DNA from: CAWIJJ01 sp963836425
GTDB taxonomy: Bacteria; Acidobacteriota; Terriglobia; Bryobacterales; Bryobacteraceae
Assembly (NCBI GenBank): GCA_963836425.1
Contig: CAWIJJ010000005.1
Coordinates: forward strand, 1 to 64,000
Direction: 5' to 3'
Length of the DNA: 64,000 bases
Shown: positions 43,838-53,017 of the stretch, one piece after another
How positions within the stretch are numbered: position 1 is the first letter of the stretch
How the letters are laid out: each line of letters begins with the position of its first letter
The notes under the pieces: generated by a model
The model's database searches: none
What the model was told of the DNA's origin: nothing
The model's input: only the letters and a program-made list of their open reading frames with translations
Made by a program: the position numbers and the translations under genes

Positions 43838-46132
43838 TTATGGGCTTGCCGCGGGCGTTCGGGATTGGCCGTCATCCTGCGGTCCAGCGGCCATCTCTTT
43901 CACCGCCCCAAGAATCTCGAGCCTGCGCGGGCCCTCCAGGTCGCTCTCCAACCGTTGCAGCGCCAGCCCGACCACATCGCGGTGGTGCAGCCTGGAACCA
44001 TCCTCGGCCGAAGAACTGATCTGCAACCACAGATCGTGCAGGCGGTCCAGGTCCTCCGGCCAGAGACGCGGCGGATGCGGGCCGAGGTTTACGAATGCGG
44101 AGGGACGCCCCGGCGCGATTACTTCGAGTGAGAAAGCGTGGCGCGGCGACGCCTGGCGTTCCCAGGCCAGGCCGATGTTGCGCGCCAGTTCGCCGGAATC
44201 CATCCGGGCCGATACGCCGGTGACCAGGCGCGCCGCCCGCAGGCGGGTAGCAATACGCACCATGGCATCGAACGGATCCACCGCCGGCACGACCAGCAGT
44301 TCCACAGCCTTTCCGTGTCTTTCGGCGAGCGTCACCACGTGGGAGAACAACTCCTGTTCGTACTGCGCAAAGATCTGTTCGTCGCGCAGTTCGTATTCCG
44401 CATTACCGGAGGAAAGCTGGCGGACGGTCATGACGACGATGTCCTGCCGCCGTAAGTTGGTCTTCTCGAGCACCCGGTCCAGGTGCAACATGCGGCTGTA
44501 ATCCCGAACGGCGACCAGAACGCATCCGGGGCGGGCGCGCAGCAACTCTTCGCTGATTTCGGGCTGATGCTCCAGGTTGAATTTCTCCAGATCGGTGCGG
44601 TTCGCGGCGGAGTGCCTGGAATTGATGCGCTCGGAAATCAGGAACAGCGTATAAAGGACAATCGTGAATGAGATGCCGTAGATTGTGGCGATGCGCTTGG
44701 TAAACAGATTGGCAATCGCCACCAGGAACAGCGCCAGCGTGGCCAAACCGAGCCCGAGAGGAATTTCAATCTTTCGGATTTTGAGATTAAAGGGCACCTT
44801 ATACTCCTGGTCGTGCCGCTGATAGCGAAGCACCAGAACGCCCAGTGCTTTCAAGGCAAAACTCCAGACAACTCCGAAGGCATACGCTTCACCGAGGAGG
44901 AAGACATCGCCGCGGCTGGCGATGATGGTAGCGATCTGGAGCAGCGCCATCGTGTTCAGAATGCGGTAGGTGGTTCCGAAGCGGCGGTGCGGCCGCCGGA
45001 ACCAATCGAGCAGCACACCATCCTCGGCTACTCTGTTCAACACGCCGTTGACCCCGATCAGTGAAGTGTTGACTGCGCCCGCAAGAATGAGTACTCCCAC
45101 TACCACCACAAAAACATGGAAGCAAAGCCGCACCATCGAAGGGCCTGCCAGGTTCATAACCAGCCCGCCGATCAGGTTGTCGTAATAGTCCGGTCGGGAC
45201 GCATCGGGGATGATGAGCACGGCAAACAGCGAAATCAGGCCCGTGCTTAAAACCGCGTACGTGCAGACGATCGTCGCCGTGATCTTCAGATTACGCATCT
45301 TGGGATAGGCGATTTCGCGATAGACCTGGGCCAACGTTTCGAAGCCGCTCATGGCAAGCAGCGAATGGCCGAATGCCACCAGCAATACCACCCACGAGAT
45401 CTGCGCGAAAACCGTGCCATGGAGCCAGCCGAGCGATTCCCGGGTGAGTTCCAGATGCGCCGGCGTGGGCGGCGGCGGCCACTGCGCGCCACCGCGAAGG
45501 AGCAGGGTCAGCGGGCACCAGATGAGCAGGATAACCACCATGACGGTGGTTACCTGCATGATGTGCAGCGCCTTTCTGCTGGATTCGGGCACGCCCTTGA
45601 TGTTGCTCCACCAGAAATAGCCCGTCACCGCGATGCTGAAGAAAACTGAGAATGCGTTTGGATCCGTTTGCCACGTCTGATGCAGTGCGGTGCTCAGTTC
45701 ATTGAGCAGACGCGCGAGGTACTGGCCGGCCGCCACGGCGCTGATGGGGCCCGTGAGGATGTAATCGACCACCAGCGACGATACCGAGAGTTTCGCCACG
45801 GTGGGTCCGATGCTGTCGCGTACGACTACGTAAACGCCGCCGCGCACAAACATCCCGCAGCTTTCCAGATACACGGAGCGGACCGCGAAGCTGAAAAGCA
45901 TCACCGCCAGCACCATCCAGGGCGCCGGCTTCCCGATCGCCTTTTCCGTGATCCCGCCGATGTAATACATGGTGGACGCGAGGTCGTTCAAGACCACCGC
46001 GCTCGCCCGCCAGAACGAGATGAACGTGAGCGCCACGGTGGTGGCGACAACCACTCTTGCGGGCGTGATTCGGCGTTCGCTGCCCCCCGCTCCGGCAGGC
46101 CCGGAGGCGGATTCTAAAGGAAGGCTGGCCAC
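43838..46132 (-). CDS. APC-superfamily permease with cytosolic C-terminal domain (KimA-like candidate potassium transporter)
   Basis: 764 residues. About twelve membrane helices (roughly 25-500) with APC features such as SSLVVDYILTGPISAVAAGQYLARL and LLAMSGFETLAQVYREIAYP. The last 240 residues are soluble and include a universal-stress-like segment (GCVLVAVRDYSRMLHLDRVL and VELLVVPAVDPFDAM). This architecture is that of KimA/YdaO-type potassium importers and of some amino-acid permeases. The position directly before kdpDE supports potassium. A related amino-acid permease is the alternative. Start GTG at 46132. Confidence 0.75.
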   Translation of the reverse strand: MASLPLESASGPAGAGGSERRITPARVVVATTVALTFISFWRASAVVLNDLASTMYYIGGITEKAIGKPAPWMVLAVMLFSFAVRSVYLESCGMFVRGGVYVVVRDSIGPTVAKLSVSSLVVDYILTGPISAVAAGQYLARLLNELSTALHQTWQTDPNAFSVFFSIAVTGYFWWSNIKGVPESSRKALHIMQVTTVMVVILLIWCPLTLLLRGGAQWPPPPTPAHLELTRESLGWLHGTVFAQISWVVLLVAFGHSLLAMSGFETLAQVYREIAYPKMRNLKITATIVCTYAVLSTGLISLFAVLIIPDASRPDYYDNLIGGLVMNLAGPSMVRLCFHVFVVVVGVLILAGAVNTSLIGVNGVLNRVAEDGVLLDWFRRPHRRFGTTYRILNTMALLQIATIIASRGDVFLLGEAYAFGVVWSFALKALGVLVLRYQRHDQEYKVPFNLKIRKIEIPLGLGLATLALFLVAIANLFTKRIATIYGISFTIVLYTLFLISERINSRHSAANRTDLEKFNLEHQPEISEELLRARPGCVLVAVRDYSRMLHLDRVLEKTNLRRQDIVVMTVRQLSSGNAEYELRDEQIFAQYEQELFSHVVTLAERHGKAVELLVVPAVDPFDAMVRIATRLRAARLVTGVSARMDSGELARNIGLAWERQASPRHAFSLEVIAPGRPSAFVNLGPHPPRLWPEDLDRLHDLWLQISSSAEDGSRLHHRDVVGLALQRLESDLEGPRRLEILGAVKEMAAGPQDDGQSRTPAASP

Positions 46133-46199
46133 ATCTCCAGGCTACGAGTGTGGCCGTAAAGGCCGAATCAAATTCGATGCGCCGCGAATAAAGAAACTA

Positions 46200-48995
46200 T
46201 TAAAAACGCGGCTGATTCGCCCCGCCGTTTCCTCCGCGTCCGCCCTGTTGTTGCTGCTGCTGCTGCTGGCGCTGTTGGGTGACCTGGGTGCCGCGTCCCG
46301 CGGGAGGCGCCGGCGCCGGCGGCTTGTCCTGCTTCTCGCGGTTCAGTTCCCACATGTCGATGCTCTCATCGGATTCGCCCAGCAGGTGTTTGGCGAAGTA
46401 ATCGGCGCGCCTCCAGGCAACGTAGTCGGCCACGGGAGTGTACGCGTGACGCATGCCTGGAAGGACCATGAAATCGAACCGTTTGTTGGCCTTGATCAGC
46501 GCGTCCGCGAGGCGGTAGGTGTTGCTCGGATGCACGTTGTTATCGATGTCCCCGGTCACCAGCATCAGGTGCCCCTTCAGGTTTTTGGCGAGCTCGGAGT
46601 TCTTCTCGATCGAGTACTCGAAGGTCACCTTGCCGTCTTTGTCGGTGATCTCCTTCACACCGTGGTGCTTCTCGCTCCAGGTGTTGTTGTAAATATTGTT
46701 TTCGTGGTTCCCGGACTCCGACCATCCCACTTTGAAGAAATCGGGATAAATGAGCAGCGCGGCCGCCGTCATGAAGCCGCCCCCGGAGTGGCCCCACATT
46801 CCCACCCGCTCGGCGTCGATGAACGGGAAGCGGCGCGCCAGTTGCTCGATAGCCGCCTTCTTGTCGGCCAAACCGTAGTCCCGCAGGTTGCCGTAGCCGA
46901 AGCTGTGATACCACTTGGAGCGGTGCGGATTGCCGCCGCGGTTCCCCACTTCGATCATGATGAAGCCGAGGTTGGCCATCATCACCTGGTTGCTCTTCGG
47001 CGTGAACGTCTTGGTAACGCTCTCCTGCTGCGGCCCCGGATAGACGTAGGCGATGACGGGGTACTTTTTGGCGGGATCGAAGTCGAAGGGCTTGTACATC
47101 ACGCCATATATATCCGTAACACCGTCGTCTGCCTTCACCTGGAAGGGCTCGGGGAAGCGGTACCCGGCCGCGGTCAAAGGCGCCATATCCACTTTTTCAA
47201 GCGGCAGCACTGCCGTGCCGAGCGCGTCGTAGAGCACCGATTCGGGCGCCGTGTTCACGCGTGAAAACGTATCCACGAAGAAGCGGCCCGAGTCTGTCAT
47301 GTTGACAGCGTGGGAGGCGTCGCCCGGGTCCAGAAGCTTCATGCCGGTGCCATCCAGGTTGGCGCGATAAAAGTGCATGAAGTAGGGGTCCTCGCCGTCC
47401 TCGTGGCCGGACGCGGCCAGAAACAGGGCGCGCGTCTTCTCATCCACGTAGGAAATATCTTCGGCGACATATTCGCCGTGCTCCACCTGGTTCTTCAGCG
47501 TGCCGTCCGCGCCGTACAAATAGTAGTGACCCCAGCCATCCCGTTCCGACCACCAGATCATCTCGGCGCCGTTGTTGATCAGCTTAAGCGGCTTGGACTC
47601 GATGTACACATTCATGCGCTCCTGAATCAGCGGCTTGACCTCGCCGGTAGCGGTATCGGCCACGCACAGGTCGAGCCGGTGCATGTCGCGGCTGAGGCGG
47701 TTGAAATAGAGCTTGCCCGAATCGGGCGCGACCCAAACAGATTCGGTGCGCTCCCTGTCCCGGGCGCGCGCCGAGGGGCGGTCGGTCTCCATCTGTACGG
47801 TCTGGTCTTTGAAGGCGTCGGTTTTGACGATCAGGCGCTGCCGTGAGGCTACGTCGAACACCTCGAGCTGCGATTGCGGAGAGTTGGGCTCGCCAGGCAT
47901 CGCGTAGGTGTAGGTCTCAAGCGTCGGCCTCGGATTTGCCAGCGCATTGATGACCCACAGCTTGCCGAGTTTGCGATTGTCCCGCCGGACGAGCGCGAAC
48001 TTCTTCGAATCCTTCGACCAGGCGATGTTGGCCGCCGACCGTGTATTCCGGGCTGCCTGTCCTTCGCCTTCCACATTCTCCTGCTGCTGATCCTGCTGGT
48101 CCCCGCCGCCGCCGCCGCGGCCGCCATAGGAGAAATCCTCCACGCCGTCCGTGGTCAACTGCGTTTCGACGACGGTGCGATCGTTCGCGTTCTTGAGCGC
48201 CTTGGCGTAGTTCTCCGCGTCCATCATGTACAGGTTGCGATTGCGGCTGAACACCACGGCCTTTCCGTCCGGTGAGATCGACGCCCAGGCGGGCTTGCGG
48301 GTGGGCCTTTCCGCCAGCAGTTGCAGGCTGCCGGTGGCGAGCGTGTATTCGAACGATAGCTGTTTCTGGTCGCGTCCCGGAGGCGGACCATACAAACCGC
48401 CACCGCGTCCACCTTGTTGCTGAGGCGCCTCGAACTCCTCCTCCTCCTCCTGCTGCTGCTCGTTCTGTTGCGCGCCGCCCCCGGCGTTGGTTTGCGCGCC
48501 CGATTCGGCGGCGGCCGGAGGTTTTTCGCCAGGGATCACCGCCGCGCGCGGCACGTTGACTTCGAACTGTATCGCAGTCTCGTTTTTGACGAAGCGGATG
48601 ATGGTAACCGGCAGATGCTGGGAATCGTAAGGAATGCCGGTGGCCGCCGTCAGGCTGGCCGCCAGTTTCACGGGATCGAAAACGAACGTTTTCGTTTTCT
48701 TCACCGGATCGACGAGGTAAAAGCGGCGTCCTTTACTGTTCTCGAAGGTGTACCAGAACCGGTCGCCGTTCTCCAGCCAGTGCGGCGTGACCGCCGTGTC
48801 GAACACCAGCTTCCCCACTTTGGCGGACGTCCAGCGCGACGCGAGCTCGTAGTTGGCTTTGGCGGGCACCGGGGCGGCGGCGGGCGCGTCGGCGCCACGG
48901 CTGGGGATGGAAGCAGCGAGCATTGCCAGCAAGCCGCCTGAAACCAGGGCGTAGCGCGCCCAGGGCGCGGGCCCGATTCGGGTCTTATCGTGCAT
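46200..48995 (-). CDS. Secreted S9 family prolyl oligopeptidase/DPP IV-like peptidase
   Basis: 931 residues. Signal segment near 14-35 (YALVSGGLLAMLAASIPSRG), a long propeller domain (about 50-650), then an alpha/beta-hydrolase domain. Catalytic Ser in GMWGHSGGGFM, Asp in GDIDNNVHPS and His in GMRHAYTPV are all present. Unusual: an internal acidic/Gln tract (about residues 175-190) and a C-terminal tail rich in Gln (a run of eight or more) and Gly, giving a CTG/CAG-type DNA repeat near 46240-46280. It probably degrades extracellular or periplasmic peptides. Confidence 0.9.
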   Translation of the reverse strand: MHDKTRIGPAPWARYALVSGGLLAMLAASIPSRGADAPAAAPVPAKANYELASRWTSAKVGKLVFDTAVTPHWLENGDRFWYTFENSKGRRFYLVDPVKKTKTFVFDPVKLAASLTAATGIPYDSQHLPVTIIRFVKNETAIQFEVNVPRAAVIPGEKPPAAAESGAQTNAGGGAQQNEQQQEEEEEFEAPQQQGGRGGGLYGPPPGRDQKQLSFEYTLATGSLQLLAERPTRKPAWASISPDGKAVVFSRNRNLYMMDAENYAKALKNANDRTVVETQLTTDGVEDFSYGGRGGGGGDQQDQQQENVEGEGQAARNTRSAANIAWSKDSKKFALVRRDNRKLGKLWVINALANPRPTLETYTYAMPGEPNSPQSQLEVFDVASRQRLIVKTDAFKDQTVQMETDRPSARARDRERTESVWVAPDSGKLYFNRLSRDMHRLDLCVADTATGEVKPLIQERMNVYIESKPLKLINNGAEMIWWSERDGWGHYYLYGADGTLKNQVEHGEYVAEDISYVDEKTRALFLAASGHEDGEDPYFMHFYRANLDGTGMKLLDPGDASHAVNMTDSGRFFVDTFSRVNTAPESVLYDALGTAVLPLEKVDMAPLTAAGYRFPEPFQVKADDGVTDIYGVMYKPFDFDPAKKYPVIAYVYPGPQQESVTKTFTPKSNQVMMANLGFIMIEVGNRGGNPHRSKWYHSFGYGNLRDYGLADKKAAIEQLARRFPFIDAERVGMWGHSGGGFMTAAALLIYPDFFKVGWSESGNHENNIYNNTWSEKHHGVKEITDKDGKVTFEYSIEKNSELAKNLKGHLMLVTGDIDNNVHPSNTYRLADALIKANKRFDFMVLPGMRHAYTPVADYVAWRRADYFAKHLLGESDESIDMWELNREKQDKPPAPAPPAGRGTQVTQQRQQQQQQQQGGRGGNGGANQPRF

Positions 48996-49139
48996 CGAGG
49001 AACCTCTTGTGTTGAAGTGTGGCGAAAGCGCGTCGCGGCAATCTTGCGCCAGTGCAGCTTACTATACCGAACCGCACGGAGTTGCGCACGCAAGAAGCGT
49101 TGCCGCCGCTTGCCGTGCGTTATCATGGGACGAATCACC

Positions 49140-50597
49140 ATGATTCAAGACGTACTCACCGAGGGCCTTACCTTCGACGATGTATTGCTCGAACCGGCCC
49201 GCAGCGATGTACTGCCCGCCGAAGTCGATACCCGGACATGCCTCACGCGATCGATCGGTCTGAACATTCCGATCGTCTCCGCCGCCATGGATACGGTGAC
49301 GGAATCGCACCTGGCGATCGCTCTTTCGCAGCAGGGCGGCATCGGCATCATCCACCGCAACATGTCTATCGACCGTCAGGCCGAGGAAGTGGACCGCGTA
49401 AAACGCAGCGAAAGCGGCATGATCGTGGATCCGATCACCATCGGACCCGAACAGCCGATTTCCGCGGCGCAGGCTTTGATGACGCGCTACCGCATTTCCG
49501 GGGTTCCGGTAACCAAGGGCGGCAAGCTGGTTGGAATTCTGACGAATCGCGACCTGCGCTTCGAGACGCGCTTCGACCTGCCGATTGCCGAAGTCATGAC
49601 CAGGGAGAACCTGGTCACGGTTCCCGTGGGCACCACCCTCGAACAGGCGGAAGCGATTCTGCATCGCCATCGCGTGGAAAAGCTGCTCGTCGTGGACGAT
49701 CAGTACTACCTCAAGGGGCTCATCACGGTAAAGGATATTCAGAAGAAATTGAAATATCCGAATTCCGCCAAAGACAGCCAGGGCAGGTTGAGAGTGGGCG
49801 CGGCCATCGGAGCCACCGGCGACTTCCTCGAGCGGGCGCAGGAACTGGTGGCGCGAAAAGTGGATGTGCTGGCCATCGATACCGCCCACGGCCACAGCGA
49901 GCGCGTGATGGCCGCGGTGAAGGCTGTCAAATCCAGGCTTCCGGACGTCCAACTGATCACCGGCAACGTGGCCACGTATGAAGGAGCGGCGGAGCTGATC
50001 TCGCTCGGCGTGGATGGCATCAAAGTCGGTATCGGGCCGGGCTCGATCTGTACCACGCGCATGGTTTCCGGCGCGGGTGTGCCGCAGATGACGGCGATTT
50101 CCGAATGCGCGCGGGCCACACGCCCGGCGGGTGTTCCGCTGATCGCCGACGGCGGCATCAAATACTCGGGAGACGTTACCAAGGCGATTGCTGCCGGCGC
50201 GGACAGCGTGATGATCGGCAGCCTGCTGGCCGGCACCGATGAGAGCCCCGGCGAAACTATTCTCTTCCAGGGCCGCACGTTCAAGACCTACCGCGGCATG
50301 GGATCGATGGGCGCCATGGCCCAGGGCAGTTCGGACCGGTACGCGCAGGATGCGTCGCAGGGCAAACTGGTGCCGGAAGGAATCGAGGGCCGCGTCGCCG
50401 CCAAGGGACCGCTGTCGGATCTGGCGTACCAGTTGGTGGGAGGTCTCCGCTCCGGTATGGGCTACTGCGGCGCCCGCGACATCCGCGAGTTGCAGCAGAA
50501 AGCGCGGTTCCTGCGGATTTCTCCAGCGGGTCTTCGTGAAAGCCACGTCCACGACGTGATCATTACCAAAGAAGCGCCGAACTACCGGGTGGAGTAG
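49140..50597 (+). CDS. guaB: Inosine-5'-monophosphate dehydrogenase
   Basis: 485 residues; converts IMP to XMP, the first step to GMP. GLTFDDVLLEP at the N-terminus, two CBS domains inserted at about 90-205, and the catalytic loop GIGPGSICTTR with its Cys. The flap region (around RYAQDASQGKLVPEG) is intact. The ATG at 49140 is preferred; 49125 is an alternative. Reading frames upstream overlap the peptidase start and are not likely coding. Confidence 0.96.
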   Translation: MIQDVLTEGLTFDDVLLEPARSDVLPAEVDTRTCLTRSIGLNIPIVSAAMDTVTESHLAIALSQQGGIGIIHRNMSIDRQAEEVDRVKRSESGMIVDPITIGPEQPISAAQALMTRYRISGVPVTKGGKLVGILTNRDLRFETRFDLPIAEVMTRENLVTVPVGTTLEQAEAILHRHRVEKLLVVDDQYYLKGLITVKDIQKKLKYPNSAKDSQGRLRVGAAIGATGDFLERAQELVARKVDVLAIDTAHGHSERVMAAVKAVKSRLPDVQLITGNVATYEGAAELISLGVDGIKVGIGPGSICTTRMVSGAGVPQMTAISECARATRPAGVPLIADGGIKYSGDVTKAIAAGADSVMIGSLLAGTDESPGETILFQGRTFKTYRGMGSMGAMAQGSSDRYAQDASQGKLVPEGIEGRVAAKGPLSDLAYQLVGGLRSGMGYCGARDIRELQQKARFLRISPAGLRESHVHDVIITKEAPNYRVE

Positions 50598-50759
50598 CCG
50601 CGAGGGCCGGCCCGGTACCCCGCCTTCCCGGCAGACGAAATGCGCCTGCCCTTCCATCCATTTCGAAACCAAGCAGTTGAATTTCGAAGCAATGACCAAC
50701 AGTCGGGCACACAGATGAACCAGATGGACGCGGAACTGCGCAAGGACACGGATTTTGCG

Positions 50760-50885
50760 GACATCCTGCCGTTCCCGAAATGGCAGTTGCTCTGGTCCTT
50801 GGCCGCCGTGTGCGAGATCGCCGGTTGCTTCGCGTTTTGGGGGTCGCTGCGGCTCGGCCCTGCCCGGCACTATCCTGGTGGGTAA
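50760..50885 (+). pseudogene. Fragment resembling the N-terminal part of a YnfA/UPF0060-type membrane protein
   Basis: One frame reads LLWSLAAVCEIAGCFAFWGS then LRLG, which resembles the first helix region of UPF0060 (YnfA) proteins. No start or following helices are present, so it is a short dead fragment. The remainder of 50598-51043 holds nothing else I recognise. Confidence 0.5.
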
Positions 50886-51043
50886 TGATCTGGCGCTGGT
50901 AATCAAGACAAACTCCAAGACGGTTCCGGCCGCGGCCGTCATTGCCGGGAACCGCAGTCTTGGCGACATGAGGCCGCGGGCGCGACCCGTATGATCCCGT
51001 CGTTCCCTGCGCATGTAGACATGAGCAAGCCATCGCCACTATC

Positions 51044-51341
51044 TACTTCGCCCATCCCGCCACTGGCGACGCGCTCTTCGATCTCGAAGCGCCCGCCGGC
51101 CAGCTCGCCCGCTGGAATCACGCGAGGCCCGTCACATGCCGCCGGCTCCATGCCCGGAAGCATCGGCGCCTGCGACGGAAAGCCGGTAGCACGGCTGGCC
51201 CCGGCGAGCAGACTTTCCACTTCACGCCGGATCGCCGGGTCGGAGCAGGCCGATTCGAGAAGGGCTGCGCGCTGGTTCGGAGCTCTTCTCGACGGCCGCG
51301 TCGTATAAACGCCATACCTGGGCGTAGTCCATCGGAGCCAT
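51044..51341 (-). pseudogene. Remnant of a Ser/Thr protein kinase N-terminus
   Basis: In two frames the minus strand reads MAPMDYAQVWRLYDAAVEK, then ALLESACSDPAIRREVESLL, then GRFEIEERVASGGMGEV. This parallels the start of the intact kinase at 53018 (RLYEDALEQ, ELRDEIHSML, GIGGMGEVYRAED). A frameshift near 51285 and loss of everything after the glycine loop leave only a fragment. 51342-51613 holds no gene I recognise. Confidence 0.65.
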
Positions 51342-51613
51342 GCTTTCCCTCCGGGGACGCGATTGTACTCACTGGCGAGGCAATGCCGCGCCAATGACCA
51401 ACGCATTTGCGCTCCGCCATCAAGACAAGCTCTCGCATGCCTATAGCCACGGAAACTGAGCAGCAAACTGGCTCACTTGGGTGCTTGAATCGAAAAAAGG
51501 GTGAAACCAGCGTCTCTCTCTGCGCGGCAAGAGCGTCCAGGTAGTGGATCACGCTCGAAAGTACGAGCCCTTCCCGGCGAATTCCGTGCTATCCCACATA
51601 GGAGGTTTCACCC

Positions 51614-52198
51614 ATGCGTATATTAGCGATCGCGATCCTGGCCGGGAGCATGCTGCCCGCAGCCGAGGTTGTACACCTGCGTGAGGAGGGTGCAGATGCG
51701 TTTTTTTCAAGGACTGAGGGCTGCATCATTACGACGCATCAAGTTAACGTCAGTGCCGGCACATTGAGAATCCCGTCCGCGCCGGCACAGCAACAAAGTA
51801 CAGCCGGCTTGGCCATCAGCCGATTCAATGTTTGTACCGGAACGCAGGTATTGTTCGCGTTCGGAACCGCGCCCGTCAGTTCAGCGGAGTTCCAGCTTGC
51901 GCAAGATCTCAGCACAGCGTCATTGCGCGTCTCCATTGCACTCTTCGATCAATCGTCGGGTCAAAGCGTCCTCACCACCATCTCTCTCACGTGGACTGCC
52001 ACCGATTCGGTGAGTCAGGGCACGAGCAATTTTCACACGAGCGCGCCCGGCATGCGCGTGAATGGCCGGTCGCACGGCCGGTCGAGGATGGCACTCGCTT
52101 CCGGACAGATTGTGGAAAGCGGGGTTAACGCTCTGCTCGATCAATCCGTTTTTGCGCAGATGCGCCAAAGCTCCAGTGGCACCGTAATCATTAACTGA
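51614..52198 (+). CDS. Hypothetical secreted protein
   Basis: 194 residues with a signal peptide (MRILAIAILAGSMLPAA), then a beta-rich domain with no recognised family. Two cysteines (in EGCIITT and NVCTGT) could form a disulfide. A strong ribosome binding site (TAGGAGG) precedes the ATG by about 8 bases. Convergent with the ECF gene. Function unknown. Confidence 0.65.
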   Translation: MRILAIAILAGSMLPAAEVVHLREEGADAFFSRTEGCIITTHQVNVSAGTLRIPSAPAQQQSTAGLAISRFNVCTGTQVLFAFGTAPVSSAEFQLAQDLSTASLRVSIALFDQSSGQSVLTTISLTWTATDSVSQGTSNFHTSAPGMRVNGRSHGRSRMALASGQIVESGVNALLDQSVFAQMRQSSSGTVIIN

Positions 52199-52332
52199 CG
52201 CGATTTCACGCCTTCCCGCAGGCGGTTCAGGTAATCCGGCGCGGCGACCGGCCGTGGCGCGAGCGCTGGCTGGAGTGCTCCCTGCAGCGGTTCGCCTCGT
52301 TTCGTCGCGGCGCCGGTCGATGAAGGGGCTCT

Positions 52333-52914
52333 TCAACTGGGACCGTGCGGGCCGGAACGTAGTTGACGGAGCATCCAAACGCGCGCGAAGTTCCAATCTC
52401 GTTTGAGAGTGGCGAGCGAGATCCCCAGCACATCGGCGGTTTCCCGTTCGCTCAAGCCGCCAAAAAAACGAAGTTCCACCACTTGGCCGGCTCTTGGGTC
52501 CAGCGCTTCCAGACGCTGTAATGTTTCGTCCACTTCCAACAGGTCTTCCTGCCGTTCCGCGGCAAGGCCGTTCGCATGACCCAACGAGAGCCTGATGTGG
52601 CTCCCCCCTCTCTTCTGTGCCCGTCGGTCGCGTGCATGGTTAACGAGAATTCGCCTGAGTTGCTGAGCCGCCACCGCGAAGAAGTGGGCTCTGTTCTGCC
52701 AATCCACGGGATCAGAGGCGCACAGCCGCAAATACAGCTCGTTCACGAGCGCTCCCGGTTCCAGCGTGTGATCCCGGCGTTCCTGCCGCATGTGACGACC
52801 AGCCATGCGCCGGAGTTCGTCATATGTTGCTTCGATAATCCGATCACGAGCCTGCTCATCTCCGGCACGCCATTGAAGCAATAGAGACGTAAGCGCTTCT
52901 GGGCCGCAAGACAT
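52333..52914 (-). CDS. ECF-type sigma factor (PF07638-like)
   Basis: 193 residues. Region 2 (LLLQWRAGDEQARDRIIEATYDELRRMA, HTLEPGALVNELYLRL, FFAVAAQQLRRILVNHARDR) and region 4 (LDPRAGQVVELRFFGGLSERETADVLGISLATLKRDWNFA) match the acidobacterial/planctomycete ECF-HTH family. Such sigma factors are often linked to Ser/Thr kinases instead of anti-sigma factors. The divergent neighbour is exactly such a kinase, 103 bases away. Confidence 0.9.
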   Translation of the reverse strand: MSCGPEALTSLLLQWRAGDEQARDRIIEATYDELRRMAGRHMRQERRDHTLEPGALVNELYLRLCASDPVDWQNRAHFFAVAAQQLRRILVNHARDRRAQKRGGSHIRLSLGHANGLAAERQEDLLEVDETLQRLEALDPRAGQVVELRFFGGLSERETADVLGISLATLKRDWNFARVWMLRQLRSGPHGPS

Positions 52915-53017
52915 CCCATCAAGTGTAACCCTCTGTTTTCCGGAACGGGGCTGATGGGCTTTCGCGCGACCAGGCGTAAGGTATGATAGCCATCATGTCC
53001 CGGGGAGGGTTCGTGCG

